Positions 18,583-27,331 of a DNA stretch of 64,000 bases are shown here, piece by piece. A program made the position numbers and the translations under genes. Origin of the DNA: Alphaproteobacteria bacterium (lineage in GTDB: Bacteria; Pseudomonadota; Alphaproteobacteria; Elsterales; Elsteraceae); NCBI GenBank assembly GCA_004292755.1, contig RDXE01000028.1, positions 1 through 64,000 on the forward strand, given 5' to 3'. The notes under the pieces were generated by a model. It did not search any database. It was given only the letters and a program-made list of their open reading frames with translations, and was not told the origin of the DNA. The first letter of the stretch is position 1, and each line of letters starts with the position of its first letter.

Positions 18583-19508
18583 TTCTTCAACCTCGGATTC
18601 AGAATGTCGCGCAGTTGATCGCCGACCAGATTGATCGCGACGATGGTCACCAGCAAGGCGATGCCCGGGAAGAAACTGATCCAGTACTTGCCCGACAGCA
18701 GGTACTCAAAGCCATTGGCGATCAGCAACCCAAGCGACGGCTCGGTGATCGGCAGGCCCAAGCCCAGGAATGACAGTGTCGCCTCAAGGGCGATTGCACC
18801 GGCCACCTGAACCGTCGCCACCACGATCAAGGGCGGCAGGCAATTCGGCAGCAGATGGCGGAACAAGATGCGCGGACGCGACAGTGCAAGGCAGGTCGCC
18901 GCCTCAATGTACTCGCGCCGCCGCTCCACCAGGGCTGTGCCACGCACCGTGCGTGCATAATATGCCCATTGCACCGTGATCAGCGCGATCACCACTTTAT
19001 CCACACCCTGACCCAACACCGCGATCAGGATCAATGCGATCAGGATTGCGGGGAAGGACAACTGGATGTCGACGATTCGCATGATCAGGGAGTCGACCCA
19101 GCCGCCGAAAAATGCCGCCACCATGCCCATCACCGTGCCGAGGGCGAGGGCAACCAGCGCGCTGACCACGCCGACTGCAAGGCTGATGCGCAGGCCATAG
19201 AAGATCGCCGACAGCATGTCGCGACCCTGATCGTCAGAGCCAAGCCAGAAGGTCAGCCCCTCCATCGACTGGGTCCCCGGCGGCTGACGGCCATCCATGA
19301 TGTCGATCTGGGCGAGGTCGTAGGGGTTCTGCGGGCTGATCCACGGCGCGAACACCGCGATGATGACCACGCCCAGCAGCAGCACCAAGCCCACCACGGC
19401 CACTGGACTGGCAAAGAATTCCTCAATCGCCAAGCGCCAGGGCGAGGCGCTGGCAGCTGCCGCTTTAGGTTCTGTTGTGCCGGCAGACTTTGCAGCAGGA
19501 CCGCTCAT
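18579..19508 (-). CDS. Dipeptide/oligopeptide ABC transporter permease (DppC/OppC-like)
   Basis: A 309-residue inner-membrane permease with six predicted helices. It begins with the cytoplasmic leader and N-terminal helix typical of OppC (WRLAIEEFFASPVAVVGLVLLLGVVII), includes the WISPQNPYDLAQIDIMDGRQPPG-type periplasmic segment and WLGSDDQGRDMLSAIFYGLR, and carries the EAATCLALSRPRILFRHLLPN coupling loop that contacts the ATPases. It overlaps DppB-like and DppD-like genes by four bases on each side. Confidence 0.92.
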   Translation of the reverse strand: MSGPAAKSAGTTEPKAAAASASPWRLAIEEFFASPVAVVGLVLLLGVVIIAVFAPWISPQNPYDLAQIDIMDGRQPPGTQSMEGLTFWLGSDDQGRDMLSAIFYGLRISLAVGVVSALVALALGTVMGMVAAFFGGWVDSLIMRIVDIQLSFPAILIALILIAVLGQGVDKVVIALITVQWAYYARTVRGTALVERRREYIEAATCLALSRPRILFRHLLPNCLPPLIVVATVQVAGAIALEATLSFLGLGLPITEPSLGLLIANGFEYLLSGKYWISFFPGIALLVTIVAINLVGDQLRDILNPRLKK

Positions 19509-20482
19509 GACCCCGAATCCTTCAGGCGCACCCGCGGGTCGAGCACTGAGTACAGTACATCGACTGCGAAGTTGATCAAGATCACGAGAAACACTGTCAT
19601 CATCAGGTAAGCGACGACAATCGGACGGTCGAGCAGATTGATCGAGTCGATGATCAACTTACCCATGCCAGGCCAGGCAAAAATAGACTCCGTCACCACG
19701 GCGAACGCGATCAGCGAGCCCAGCTCCAACCCGAGCACGGTGACAATCGGGATCATGATGTTTTTCATCACGTGCACCCCGATCACCCGGCGCTGGGTGA
19801 GGCCCTTGGCGCGGGCGAATTTCACATAGTCCATCAACATGGCTTCGCGCACGCCCGCGCGCGTCAGCCGGATCACCAAGGCGATCTGACCCAGAGCCAA
19901 GTTGACGGAGGGCAGCATCACATGCGCCCAACCCTTTGCCGTCCAGAGGCTGGAGGTGATGCCGAACATTGTCACCGGCTCTGCCCGCCCCGTCGATGGC
20001 AGCCAGCCGAGCATGACCGCAAAGGTCATGATCAACATCAACCCAACCCAGAAGGAGGGGAGTGAAAAGCCCAGGATCGAGCCTGCCATAATGGTCTTGC
20101 CCGACACCGAGTTGGGCTTGAGCCCAGCCCACAGGCCAAGCGGCACGCCAAACAGCACCGTCCAGAGCATGGCAACCAGTGCCAATTCCAGCGTGGCTGG
20201 AAATCGCATCAAGATTACCTGGATGGCTGGCATGTTGAACACGAAGGAGCGACCAAGGTCTCCCTGGACCGCATTCTCCAAAAACACCAGATACTGCTGC
20301 CACAAAGGCAGGTCGAGACCAAGGGCGCGCCGCGCCTCTTCTTTCTCAAACTGTGTGGCCTCTGGCGAAATCAGAATCTCAATCGGGTCGCCAACGGCAA
20401 ACACACCCAGAAACACCAGTACCGACATGACTGCCAGCACCAGCCCGGCCTGCATCAGTCGACGAATCAGATAGACCGTCAC
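19505..20482 (-). CDS. Dipeptide/oligopeptide ABC transporter permease (DppB/OppB-like)
   Basis: A 325-residue permease partner of the DppC-like protein. It starts TVYLIRRLMQAGLVLAVMSVLVF, has the GDP motif, ALGLDLPLWQQYLVFLENAVQGDLG periplasmic segment, and the ARAKGLTQRRVIGVHVMKN coupling loop. GTG 20482 is chosen because GGCGAGGG lies just upstream and homologues begin here; the open frame to 20620 is not supported. Its start is about 85 bases after the binding-protein stop. Confidence 0.9.
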   Translation of the reverse strand: MTVYLIRRLMQAGLVLAVMSVLVFLGVFAVGDPIEILISPEATQFEKEEARRALGLDLPLWQQYLVFLENAVQGDLGRSFVFNMPAIQVILMRFPATLELALVAMLWTVLFGVPLGLWAGLKPNSVSGKTIMAGSILGFSLPSFWVGLMLIMTFAVMLGWLPSTGRAEPVTMFGITSSLWTAKGWAHVMLPSVNLALGQIALVIRLTRAGVREAMLMDYVKFARAKGLTQRRVIGVHVMKNIMIPIVTVLGLELGSLIAFAVVTESIFAWPGMGKLIIDSINLLDRPIVVAYLMMTVFLVILINFAVDVLYSVLDPRVRLKDSGS

Positions 20483-20567
20483 GCCACCCTCGCCTTCCAG
20501 CGGGTAACCCCCGCGCTGGTGAGCAGACTGGGGTGTCTGATCACCAGCACGAGGGTCACAGCCAACA

Positions 20568-22154
20568 TCACGCCGGGCGGACCGACATGGCAAGGGTGTA
20601 CTGATCGGCGCGGCCTTCATACTTCAGGCCAGCGCGGGTCGCCCAGGACGACACCTCATAGTGCAGCGGGATAATGGCGAGGTCGTTGATCGCCAAATCC
20701 GACGCTTCGGCCAGCAATGCTGCGCGCTGGGTGTCATCAACTGTTTGCAGCGCGCGCCGCAGCACTTGGTCCATCGCCGGGTTGGAGTAGCGCCCACGGT
20801 TGGAGGCACCGAACCCAGTGGCGGAATCGAAGGTTGCCACCAAGGAGCGCAGCGGCGACGACGTCTCACCCGTGCCAGCGCCCCAGCCGACCAGGAAGAT
20901 CGAGAATTCCTGACGCGACGCGCGCGAGGAGTAGGTGGCCCATGGGCTGACATCAACCACAGTCTCAACACCAATGCGCGTCCACATCTGCGCAACGGCT
21001 TGCAGCACTTGCGGGCTGTTGATGTAGCGGTCGTTCGGCCCATGCAGCGTGATCTTGAAGCCTTGCGGGTAGCCAGCCTCGGCCAGGAGGCGGCGCGCCC
21101 GGTCGGCATCAAACCCAGTCACCTGCAGACGCGGCGAGATGCCAAAGAATCCGTCGGGCAGGAATTGGCTGGCCGGAATGCCGGCACCATCCAGCGTGCG
21201 CTCAGTGATGCCCCGACGATTGATCGCCATCGACAGCGCTTGGCGAACGCGCAGGTCGTTCAGCGGGTTCTTGTCCAGCGGCTGGCCGTTCTTTTGGGTG
21301 ACAAACGGTGTTGGCCCATCCCCGCGGGAGCGGTCCATGTGCAGGTAGATCACCCGGTTCGACGGCGCGGACACCACGGAGATATCCCGATTGTTGCGCA
21401 TCGCGCTCACGTCCTGGGTCGGGACATCGTCAATGATGTCCACATCGCCAGCACGCAGGGCCGCCACGCGGGCCGAGCCGTTGGTGATGATGCGCCAAGT
21501 CACGCGCTGCCATGGCTCCTTGTCGCCCCAGTATCCGTCGAAGCGCTGCAACACCACGCGCTCGCCTGGGGTGTATTCGCCAAACCGATAGGGGCCGGTG
21601 CCCACCATCGCGCGGCCGCTGTTGAAGTCGGCCGTGGAGGCCTCAACATGCGCCTTCGAGATAATCGCGATGTTGGAGATGTCGTTCAGCAGCAGCGGAT
21701 ACGGCCCATTGGTCACCATGTGGATGGTATGGGCGTCGATCACTTGGATTTCCCGCACCGGGCGGGTGTAGATCCCGAAGGAAGACGGGCTGTTCGGCAC
21801 CGCCGGGGCGCGCTTGAACGACGCCACCACATCCTCGGCCGTGAAGTCGCTGCCGTCGTGGAACTTCACCCCGCGGCGCAGTTTCAGTTCCCAGGTCGTG
21901 TCATTCACCACCCGCCAGCTTTCCGCCAAGCCCGGCATCAACCGCTGGCGAGCATCCTGCTCCACCAAACCGTCGAAGAAATGCTGGCGCATCATGTTGT
22001 TGGGCCCGAGATTGTGGAAATACGGGTCCATTGAGGTCACAGCTTGCGACGAGCCGATCCGCAATTCCTGGGTCTGCCCCAGAGCGATCCGGCTGGTCAT
22101 AACGGCAGACGCGGCAGCGCCAGCGCCCACACCGAACTGACGGCGTGTGATCAT
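20568..22154 (-). CDS. ABC transporter substrate-binding protein (SBP_bac_5, peptide type)
   Basis: A 528-residue periplasmic solute-binding protein of the family that binds di- and oligopeptides, nickel or related ligands. It starts with a twin-arginine signal (ITRRQFGVGAGAAASAVMTSRIALGQ). Family landmarks: SMDPYFHNLGPNN, the WELKLRRGVKFHDGSDFTAEDV segment, GTGPYRFGEYTPGERVVLQRFDGYW, and NDLRVRQALSMAINR. It heads the importer operon, 151 bases after the M81 hydrolase gene on the same strand. The hydrolases on both sides suggest peptides or acylated amino acids as ligand, but that is inference. Confidence 0.9.
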   Translation of the reverse strand: MITRRQFGVGAGAAASAVMTSRIALGQTQELRIGSSQAVTSMDPYFHNLGPNNMMRQHFFDGLVEQDARQRLMPGLAESWRVVNDTTWELKLRRGVKFHDGSDFTAEDVVASFKRAPAVPNSPSSFGIYTRPVREIQVIDAHTIHMVTNGPYPLLLNDISNIAIISKAHVEASTADFNSGRAMVGTGPYRFGEYTPGERVVLQRFDGYWGDKEPWQRVTWRIITNGSARVAALRAGDVDIIDDVPTQDVSAMRNNRDISVVSAPSNRVIYLHMDRSRGDGPTPFVTQKNGQPLDKNPLNDLRVRQALSMAINRRGITERTLDGAGIPASQFLPDGFFGISPRLQVTGFDADRARRLLAEAGYPQGFKITLHGPNDRYINSPQVLQAVAQMWTRIGVETVVDVSPWATYSSRASRQEFSIFLVGWGAGTGETSSPLRSLVATFDSATGFGASNRGRYSNPAMDQVLRRALQTVDDTQRAALLAEASDLAINDLAIIPLHYEVSSWATRAGLKYEGRADQYTLAMSVRPA

Positions 22155-22305
22155 GATTGGTATCCCCTCTATCCCATGCGCCGTCTTGTCGCGGCGCCCC
22201 TCTTCTGGCTGGTATGACAGGGCCGACCGGCGCTCTGCAAGTCATAAGGCATCCTAGTGCCACAAGATCCTGCCGTGCGGCAGCAACCTGCGGTCCTGCC
22301 GCAGG

Positions 22306-23829
22306 CTACATCGGCGCCGTCCAATTCGCTTCCGTGTCCAGGGGAAACACAGGCCGCGGCAGACGGACGAAATCAAACCGCGATAGCATTGGCGAGGTTA
22401 ACCCCGGCGCATCAACTTCTATGATTTGCTCGGCGGTGAAGTACGGCGAGAACCCCGCGCGGAAATGACCGCGACTCTTGACCACCACCACCCGCGCCGC
22501 CGTCAGGTCAATGCCGAGACTGGTTAGAAAGGCGGGATCCGCGCATTGCTTGCGATGAGAGGCGACCACCACGATGTTGCCGTCAATCTCCAGCGCCGCA
22601 CAGGGCCCGAGATCAATGCTGCGACCTGCGAAGATGCCGGGGCTAGAGCCAGTGAGCTTGCCGTCAAAGTGCGCCAGCAGCTTGGCCTCGGTTTGAAAGC
22701 GGCGGGTGAAACCGGAGTTACCCTGCCGGTTCAAGGTCGCGAGGAACCGCTTGCCCAGGGTCCGCTGCTGGCATTCCTCCGCGAGTTTTGGATCGATGTG
22801 CAGGCCCAGAACGGCACCGGTCACACCACCTTGGATCAGCGCTTGCAACACCCACACCGTGTTGCCGCGCGCCCCTCCCCCTGGATTGTCCGCCACGTCC
22901 GCGATCAAGACCGGCGGGCGGCGCCCCTCCATGGCTTGCTTGGCATAGCTGACCGTGGTTTCCAGGCTGGTCAGATGGGCCTGGAACTTCTCCCGCGTTT
23001 CCCACGCCATGCGGCACAGTTGGCGTACGGCCATCCGGGCTGTTTCGGGGGAGTGCCCGGTCACGCACACTCTCAACCCATTGTGCGGCGTGTCGCTGAA
23101 GGCGAAGCCCGGCAGGATCGTGACATTGGCGATAGAGCGTTGCTGGCGCTGCACCTCCTGGCCGGCACGCACGAGGTCGGCAAACGGACCGTGCTCGGTC
23201 AGCAGCGTGACGGTTGGCGCCACCAGAGGAATGCGCGCCGTCAGCATGTGCAGCTCCACCTTTTGCAGGAGAGAGCGAATCAATCGGGCTGCATCCGCGC
23301 CACGCTCGCGCTGGTCCACATGGGGGTTGGTGCGATACCCGATGACCGCATCGATTGCCCCGATGGCGATGTCTGACAGGTTGGCGTGCAGATCGACGGT
23401 TGCCACCATCGGCGTCCGACTGCCCACGAATCCGCGCACTGTCGACCAGACCATCCCATCGCCATCGGGATGATGGGTGGTGGTCAGCGCACCATGGGCG
23501 CTGATGTAGACCGCGTCGATCAGGCCAGCCTGCCGGATACGCTTGACCACCTCGGTCAGCCAAGCCTCCATATCCTCATGCACAACGGGGCCGCCGGGCT
23601 CTGCTGCCCACAACCGAATCGGTACCGGCGTCCAGGGACCCGCAGCGGTCATCTCCCGGATAAAGCCTACCATCTCCATCGGCATGGCGGGGTTGGGCTT
23701 GCGCGCCTCATCCAGAATCTCGGCACCGTCCAGAGCGCACAACGCTTCAAAATCGCCACGCTCCGTCGGCGGTGCAAAGGCATTCGCCTCCAGGTGCAGC
23801 CCCAGCAACGCCACCCGCGGACCCGTCAT
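22306..23829 (-). CDS. M81 family metallopeptidase (MlrC-like)
   Basis: A 507-residue protein of the M81/MlrC family, zinc enzymes first known from microcystin degradation. The N-terminal part has LGLHLEANAFAP and AEPGGPVVHEDMEAW, then YISAHGALTTTHHPDGDG and VATVDLHANLSD, which supply likely metal ligands, and a second domain with VLIADVADNPGGGARGNTV and the C-terminal VVVVKSRGHFRAGFSPYF. MlrC homologues beside dipeptide-type ABC importers are common and probably act on imported small peptides or lactams rather than microcystin. ATG 23829 gives the expected MTGPRVALLG beginning. It is divergent from the M20 deacylase gene. Confidence 0.9.
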   Translation of the reverse strand: MTGPRVALLGLHLEANAFAPPTERGDFEALCALDGAEILDEARKPNPAMPMEMVGFIREMTAAGPWTPVPIRLWAAEPGGPVVHEDMEAWLTEVVKRIRQAGLIDAVYISAHGALTTTHHPDGDGMVWSTVRGFVGSRTPMVATVDLHANLSDIAIGAIDAVIGYRTNPHVDQRERGADAARLIRSLLQKVELHMLTARIPLVAPTVTLLTEHGPFADLVRAGQEVQRQQRSIANVTILPGFAFSDTPHNGLRVCVTGHSPETARMAVRQLCRMAWETREKFQAHLTSLETTVSYAKQAMEGRRPPVLIADVADNPGGGARGNTVWVLQALIQGGVTGAVLGLHIDPKLAEECQQRTLGKRFLATLNRQGNSGFTRRFQTEAKLLAHFDGKLTGSSPGIFAGRSIDLGPCAALEIDGNIVVVASHRKQCADPAFLTSLGIDLTAARVVVVKSRGHFRAGFSPYFTAEQIIEVDAPGLTSPMLSRFDFVRLPRPVFPLDTEANWTAPM

Positions 23830-24022
23830 CCTGCACCCCTGCTCTGTTCGCACACCCACCTTGGCGGGGTTGTTATATTAGTGCAGCCAGAAACCGAAGG
23901 TCCATGCTGACCATCCCGCTGCCCAGCTTGCTGGAAGCACCATCCCGTGCGGGGAGCCTTGCGGGGGGACACAGGCGGCCTTAGGGTCGAAAGCATGCGT
24001 TCATGAAGGGGGATCACGGGAC

Positions 24023-25189
24023 GTGAACAGTCCACCACGGCCGATTAGTCTGCCGATGATCGAGCGCTTGATTGCGTTCGACACCACCTCCCGGCTCTCG
24101 AATTTGAGCCTTATCCATTGGGTCCGCGACTATCTCGCCCAGCACGGCATCGCCGCTGAGTTGACCCACGATGCCGCAGGGGAAAAGGCAAACCTGTTTG
24201 CCACCATCGGGCCGACCGATGTCGGTGGCATTGTCCTGTCAGGCCACACCGATGTTGTCCCCGTTGATGGCCAGCCCTGGACCACCGACCCGTTCCAGGT
24301 GGTGGAGCGCGATGGCAGGCTGTACGGGCGCGGCACCTCAGACATGAAGAGCTTTGTCGCTGCCTGCTTGGCGCTGGTGCCGCACTTCACCAGTCGGCCC
24401 TTGAGCGTGCCGATCCACCTCGCCTTCTCCTTCGATGAAGAGGTGGGCTGCCGCGGTGTGCCGCTCTTGCTGGCCGAGGTTGCCAAGCGCCCGGTGCGAC
24501 CGCGCGGGTGCATCGTTGGGGAGCCAACGAACATGCGCGTGGTCGATGGGCACAAGGGCAAACTATCCTTGCGCTGCGATGTGCGCGGGTTGGAGTGCCA
24601 CTCCTCCCTCGTCCACCTCGGTGTCAATGCTGTGGAGTATGCCGCTGAGGCGATTGCCTTCCTCAAGGCGATGGCGCGGCGCAAGAAGGCGGAAGGCCCG
24701 CACGATGCGCGCTTTGACCCGCCGCACACCTCGGTCCATGTCGGCACAGTCGCGGGTGGGACCGCGTTGAACATCGTCCCGCTGGCCTGCGGCTTCGATT
24801 TCGAATTCCGCACCATCCCTGGCGAGGATGCGTCGGTGCTGTTGGCGGAGTTGGAAACCTACGTCCGTACGGTGTTAGAGCCGGAGATGCACGCCGTTGA
24901 CCCGACCACCGGCTTCACCATCGAAGAAGTCGCAACTTTCCCCGGCCTGGACACGCCGGAGGATTCGGACATCGTCACCCTCGCCAAGCAGTTGGCGGGG
25001 CAGAACCACACCGAGAAAGTGCCCTACGGCACAGAAGCCGGACTGTTCCAAGCGACCGGCATTCCCACGGTGGTGTGCGGGCCCGGCTCGATCGAGCAGG
25101 CCCACAAACCCAATGAATTCATCGATCTGTCCCAGGTCGCCCAGTGCGAGGCGTTCCTGTTGAAGCTGCTGGAGCGCTGCGCGCGATGA
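24023..25189 (+). CDS. argE: Acetylornithine deacetylase-type M20 metallohydrolase
   Basis: A 388-residue di-zinc M20 hydrolase. Metal and catalytic motifs are visible: LSGHTDVVPVDG, GRGTSDMKSFVAACL, FSFDEEVGCRGVP (catalytic Glu-Glu), GEPTNMRVVDGHKGK and the C-terminal GPGSIEQAHKPNEFI. It best fits the proteobacterial ArgE subfamily, which removes acetyl from N-acetylornithine, but relatives cleave other N-acyl amino acids and dipeptides. GTG 24023 opens the frame with CGGGA upstream. It overlaps the next hydrolase gene (ATGA). In this setting it may act on imported N-acylated amino acids rather than in arginine synthesis. Confidence 0.85.
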   Translation: MNSPPRPISLPMIERLIAFDTTSRLSNLSLIHWVRDYLAQHGIAAELTHDAAGEKANLFATIGPTDVGGIVLSGHTDVVPVDGQPWTTDPFQVVERDGRLYGRGTSDMKSFVAACLALVPHFTSRPLSVPIHLAFSFDEEVGCRGVPLLLAEVAKRPVRPRGCIVGEPTNMRVVDGHKGKLSLRCDVRGLECHSSLVHLGVNAVEYAAEAIAFLKAMARRKKAEGPHDARFDPPHTSVHVGTVAGGTALNIVPLACGFDFEFRTIPGEDASVLLAELETYVRTVLEPEMHAVDPTTGFTIEEVATFPGLDTPEDSDIVTLAKQLAGQNHTEKVPYGTEAGLFQATGIPTVVCGPGSIEQAHKPNEFIDLSQVAQCEAFLLKLLERCAR

Positions 25190-26124
25190 GCCATCCCTAT
25201 CCTGTTACGCTGCTGCCGCCCGATATCACGGCCTTCCGGGAGGGCACTGTCGGCATCCCCTACGTTCACAGCTTTGCTGCCACTGCCCCTGGTCCGGCGG
25301 TGATGGTGATGGCACTGACCCATGGCAACGAGCTGTGCGGCGCTCACGCCGTCAAGAAAGCCCTGGACATGGCGCTGCGGCCACGGCGCGGCACGCTAAC
25401 CTTTGCCTTTGCCAATGTCGCAGCGTTCGACCGGTTCGACCCCGCCGACCCCGACGCCACGCGCTTTGTTGATGAGGATGGCAATCGGGTGTGGGGTGCG
25501 AAGCTGGACAGCAGCGCCACCTCAACCGAGTTGGAGCGCGCACGCCAGCTGCGCCCCATTGTCGAAGCGCAGGACCTAGTGCTCGACATCCACTCCATGC
25601 AACACCCGACGGCACCGTTGATGCTGTCGGGCTGGACCGCCAAAGGGCGCGCGCTCGCGCAGCGGGTGGGCGTGCCCGCGACGATCGTCGCCGATCGCGG
25701 CCACGCTGCGGGCACCCGAATGATCGATCACGGCGCATTTGCCGATGAGACCGCGCCGCAGACCGCCCTGCTGGTCGAATGCGGTCAGCATTGGGACCCA
25801 GCGTCGGTTGTGGTGGCGGAGGAGACGATGTGGCGGTTTCTTGCCACCTCCGGCCTGTTTGATGCAGGCGATCTGCCGGCCCTGCCGCCACCGCCACCAC
25901 AAACTCTGATCGAGGTGACCGAGGCGGTGACGGTCCGGACGGAGCGCTTCACCTTCACCCAACCTTTCATCGGGTTGGAGCGGATTGCCAAGCAGGGGGA
26001 CCTCATCGGCATGGATGGCGACACACCCGTGACCGCCCCCTACGATGAGTGCGTGTTGATCATGCCCAGCCGTCGGTTGCGGGTTGGCCAAACCGCGGTG
26101 CGCCTCGGCCGCATCCTTGGCTGA
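25186..26124 (+). CDS. Succinylglutamate desuccinylase/aspartoacylase-type hydrolase
   Basis: A 312-residue zinc carboxypeptidase-like protein. ALTHGNELCGAHAV supplies the HxxE-type zinc ligands, VLDIHSM the third ligand, and FANVAAFDRFD and DEDGNRVWG fit the AstE/AspA superfamily substrate region. These enzymes split N-acyl amino acids to the amino acid plus a carboxylate. ATG 25186 overlaps the upstream stop; the frame is open a further 14 codons upstream without support. With the M20 gene it forms a two-enzyme deacylase unit. Confidence 0.83.
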   Translation: MSHPYPVTLLPPDITAFREGTVGIPYVHSFAATAPGPAVMVMALTHGNELCGAHAVKKALDMALRPRRGTLTFAFANVAAFDRFDPADPDATRFVDEDGNRVWGAKLDSSATSTELERARQLRPIVEAQDLVLDIHSMQHPTAPLMLSGWTAKGRALAQRVGVPATIVADRGHAAGTRMIDHGAFADETAPQTALLVECGQHWDPASVVVAEETMWRFLATSGLFDAGDLPALPPPPPQTLIEVTEAVTVRTERFTFTQPFIGLERIAKQGDLIGMDGDTPVTAPYDECVLIMPSRRLRVGQTAVRLGRILG

Positions 26125-26132
26125 GGCCGGGG

Positions 26133-27251
26133 GTGGGCCGCCCGCCAATTCCTGAAGCCGCAACTGGTCCTGCCTGGACCTGGCCGCGCCTTGCCCTCAC
26201 CCTCGCCATCGGTGGGGTTGGGGGCTTGGTTGCAGCGTGGTTGCGCATGCCGCTCGCCTGGATGATCGGCGCGATGTTGGCAGTGACGGCAGCCGCATTG
26301 ATGCGTGCGCCCGTCGGCCTGCCGATGCCGCTGCGCCGGGTGATGATCACTGTGCTGGGGGTCATGCTGGGCTCCACCTTCTCGCCAGAGATTGTGGACC
26401 GGGCTGGTGCCTGGGCGATCTCGCTGATCGGTCTGTTGGTGTACATTATCGCCACCGGTGTGCTGCTGTGGTGGCTGCTGCGCCGCTTTGCGGGCTATGA
26501 CCACCCGACAGCCTTTTTTGCGGGCATGCCCGGTGGCTTGAATGAGATGGTGATCTTGGGGGCCGCTGCGGGTGGTGATGACCGCACGCTCGCCCTAACC
26601 CACTCCCTGCGTGTCTTGCTGGTGGTGCTGATCATCCCGATCTGGTTCCGCCTGACCATTGGCTATGACACCGGCGGCTTGCTGGGACCCGCGCCGAAGG
26701 CGGCACCCGGCTGGCTGGACCTCGCCATCTTGATCGGTTGCGCGGTGGTGGGGGCACCCACTGGACGATTGGTGCGCCTGCCCGCACCGGACCTCGTGGG
26801 GCCGATGATGGTGTCGGCGATTGTCCATTTGACGGGACTGACCGCATCCTCCCCGCCGCCGCTGGCGATTGCAGCGGCGCAATTGATCATCGGTTCGGCA
26901 ATTGGCTGTCGCTTCGCGGGCGCCTCGGTTCCGGCATTGGTGCGGGTGGCACGCATCGGTATCGCACAGACCATTGCGATGATCCTGATCTCGCTAGGGT
27001 TTGCCGTCGGCCTGTCGCTGCTGACCGGGGCACCGGTGCCTGCCCTGCTGCTTGCCTATGCACCGGGCGGGCTGGCTGAAATGTCGCTGATCGCTTTGTA
27101 TCTTGATACCGACACGGCGTTTGTCGCCACCCACCACATTATTCGTATCTTTTTGGTCGTGTCTCTTGCCTCATTATTGTTCACAGTGCTCACGCGGCTT
27201 TGGGGACCTGCCGCGAAAGCGGGCAATGACAAAGCTATGACCAAAGATTAA
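26133..27251 (+). CDS. AbrB family membrane protein (AmoA-like regulator/transporter family)
   Basis: A 372-residue polytopic protein with two similar halves, each with a glycine-rich repeat: WPRLALTLAIGGVGGLVAAWLRMPLAWMIGAM..., and later RLPAPDLVGPMMVSAIVHLTGL. The FAGMPGGLNEMVILG and LLAYAPGGLAEMSLIALY segments are hallmark loops of the AbrB (pfam05145) family, often labelled ammonia monooxygenase by old annotation. No biochemical role is firmly known; transport is likely. GTG 26133 is 8 bases after the previous stop and follows GAGGCCGGGG. It completes the deacylase operon. Confidence 0.82.
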   Translation: MGRPPIPEAATGPAWTWPRLALTLAIGGVGGLVAAWLRMPLAWMIGAMLAVTAAALMRAPVGLPMPLRRVMITVLGVMLGSTFSPEIVDRAGAWAISLIGLLVYIIATGVLLWWLLRRFAGYDHPTAFFAGMPGGLNEMVILGAAAGGDDRTLALTHSLRVLLVVLIIPIWFRLTIGYDTGGLLGPAPKAAPGWLDLAILIGCAVVGAPTGRLVRLPAPDLVGPMMVSAIVHLTGLTASSPPPLAIAAAQLIIGSAIGCRFAGASVPALVRVARIGIAQTIAMILISLGFAVGLSLLTGAPVPALLLAYAPGGLAEMSLIALYLDTDTAFVATHHIIRIFLVVSLASLLFTVLTRLWGPAAKAGNDKAMTKD

Positions 27252-27331
27252 TCGTTTTTGCTGAAAGCAGGGCTTGCTGTTATCGCCGACCAGCACTAGG
27301 TTCCGAGCGCTGCCCGAAGATCGGTCGCTCC

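Noticed and set aside
20661-22034. A 457-codon plus-strand frame antisense to the peptide-binding protein
   Set aside because: Composition is typical of an antisense shadow; no recognisable motifs.
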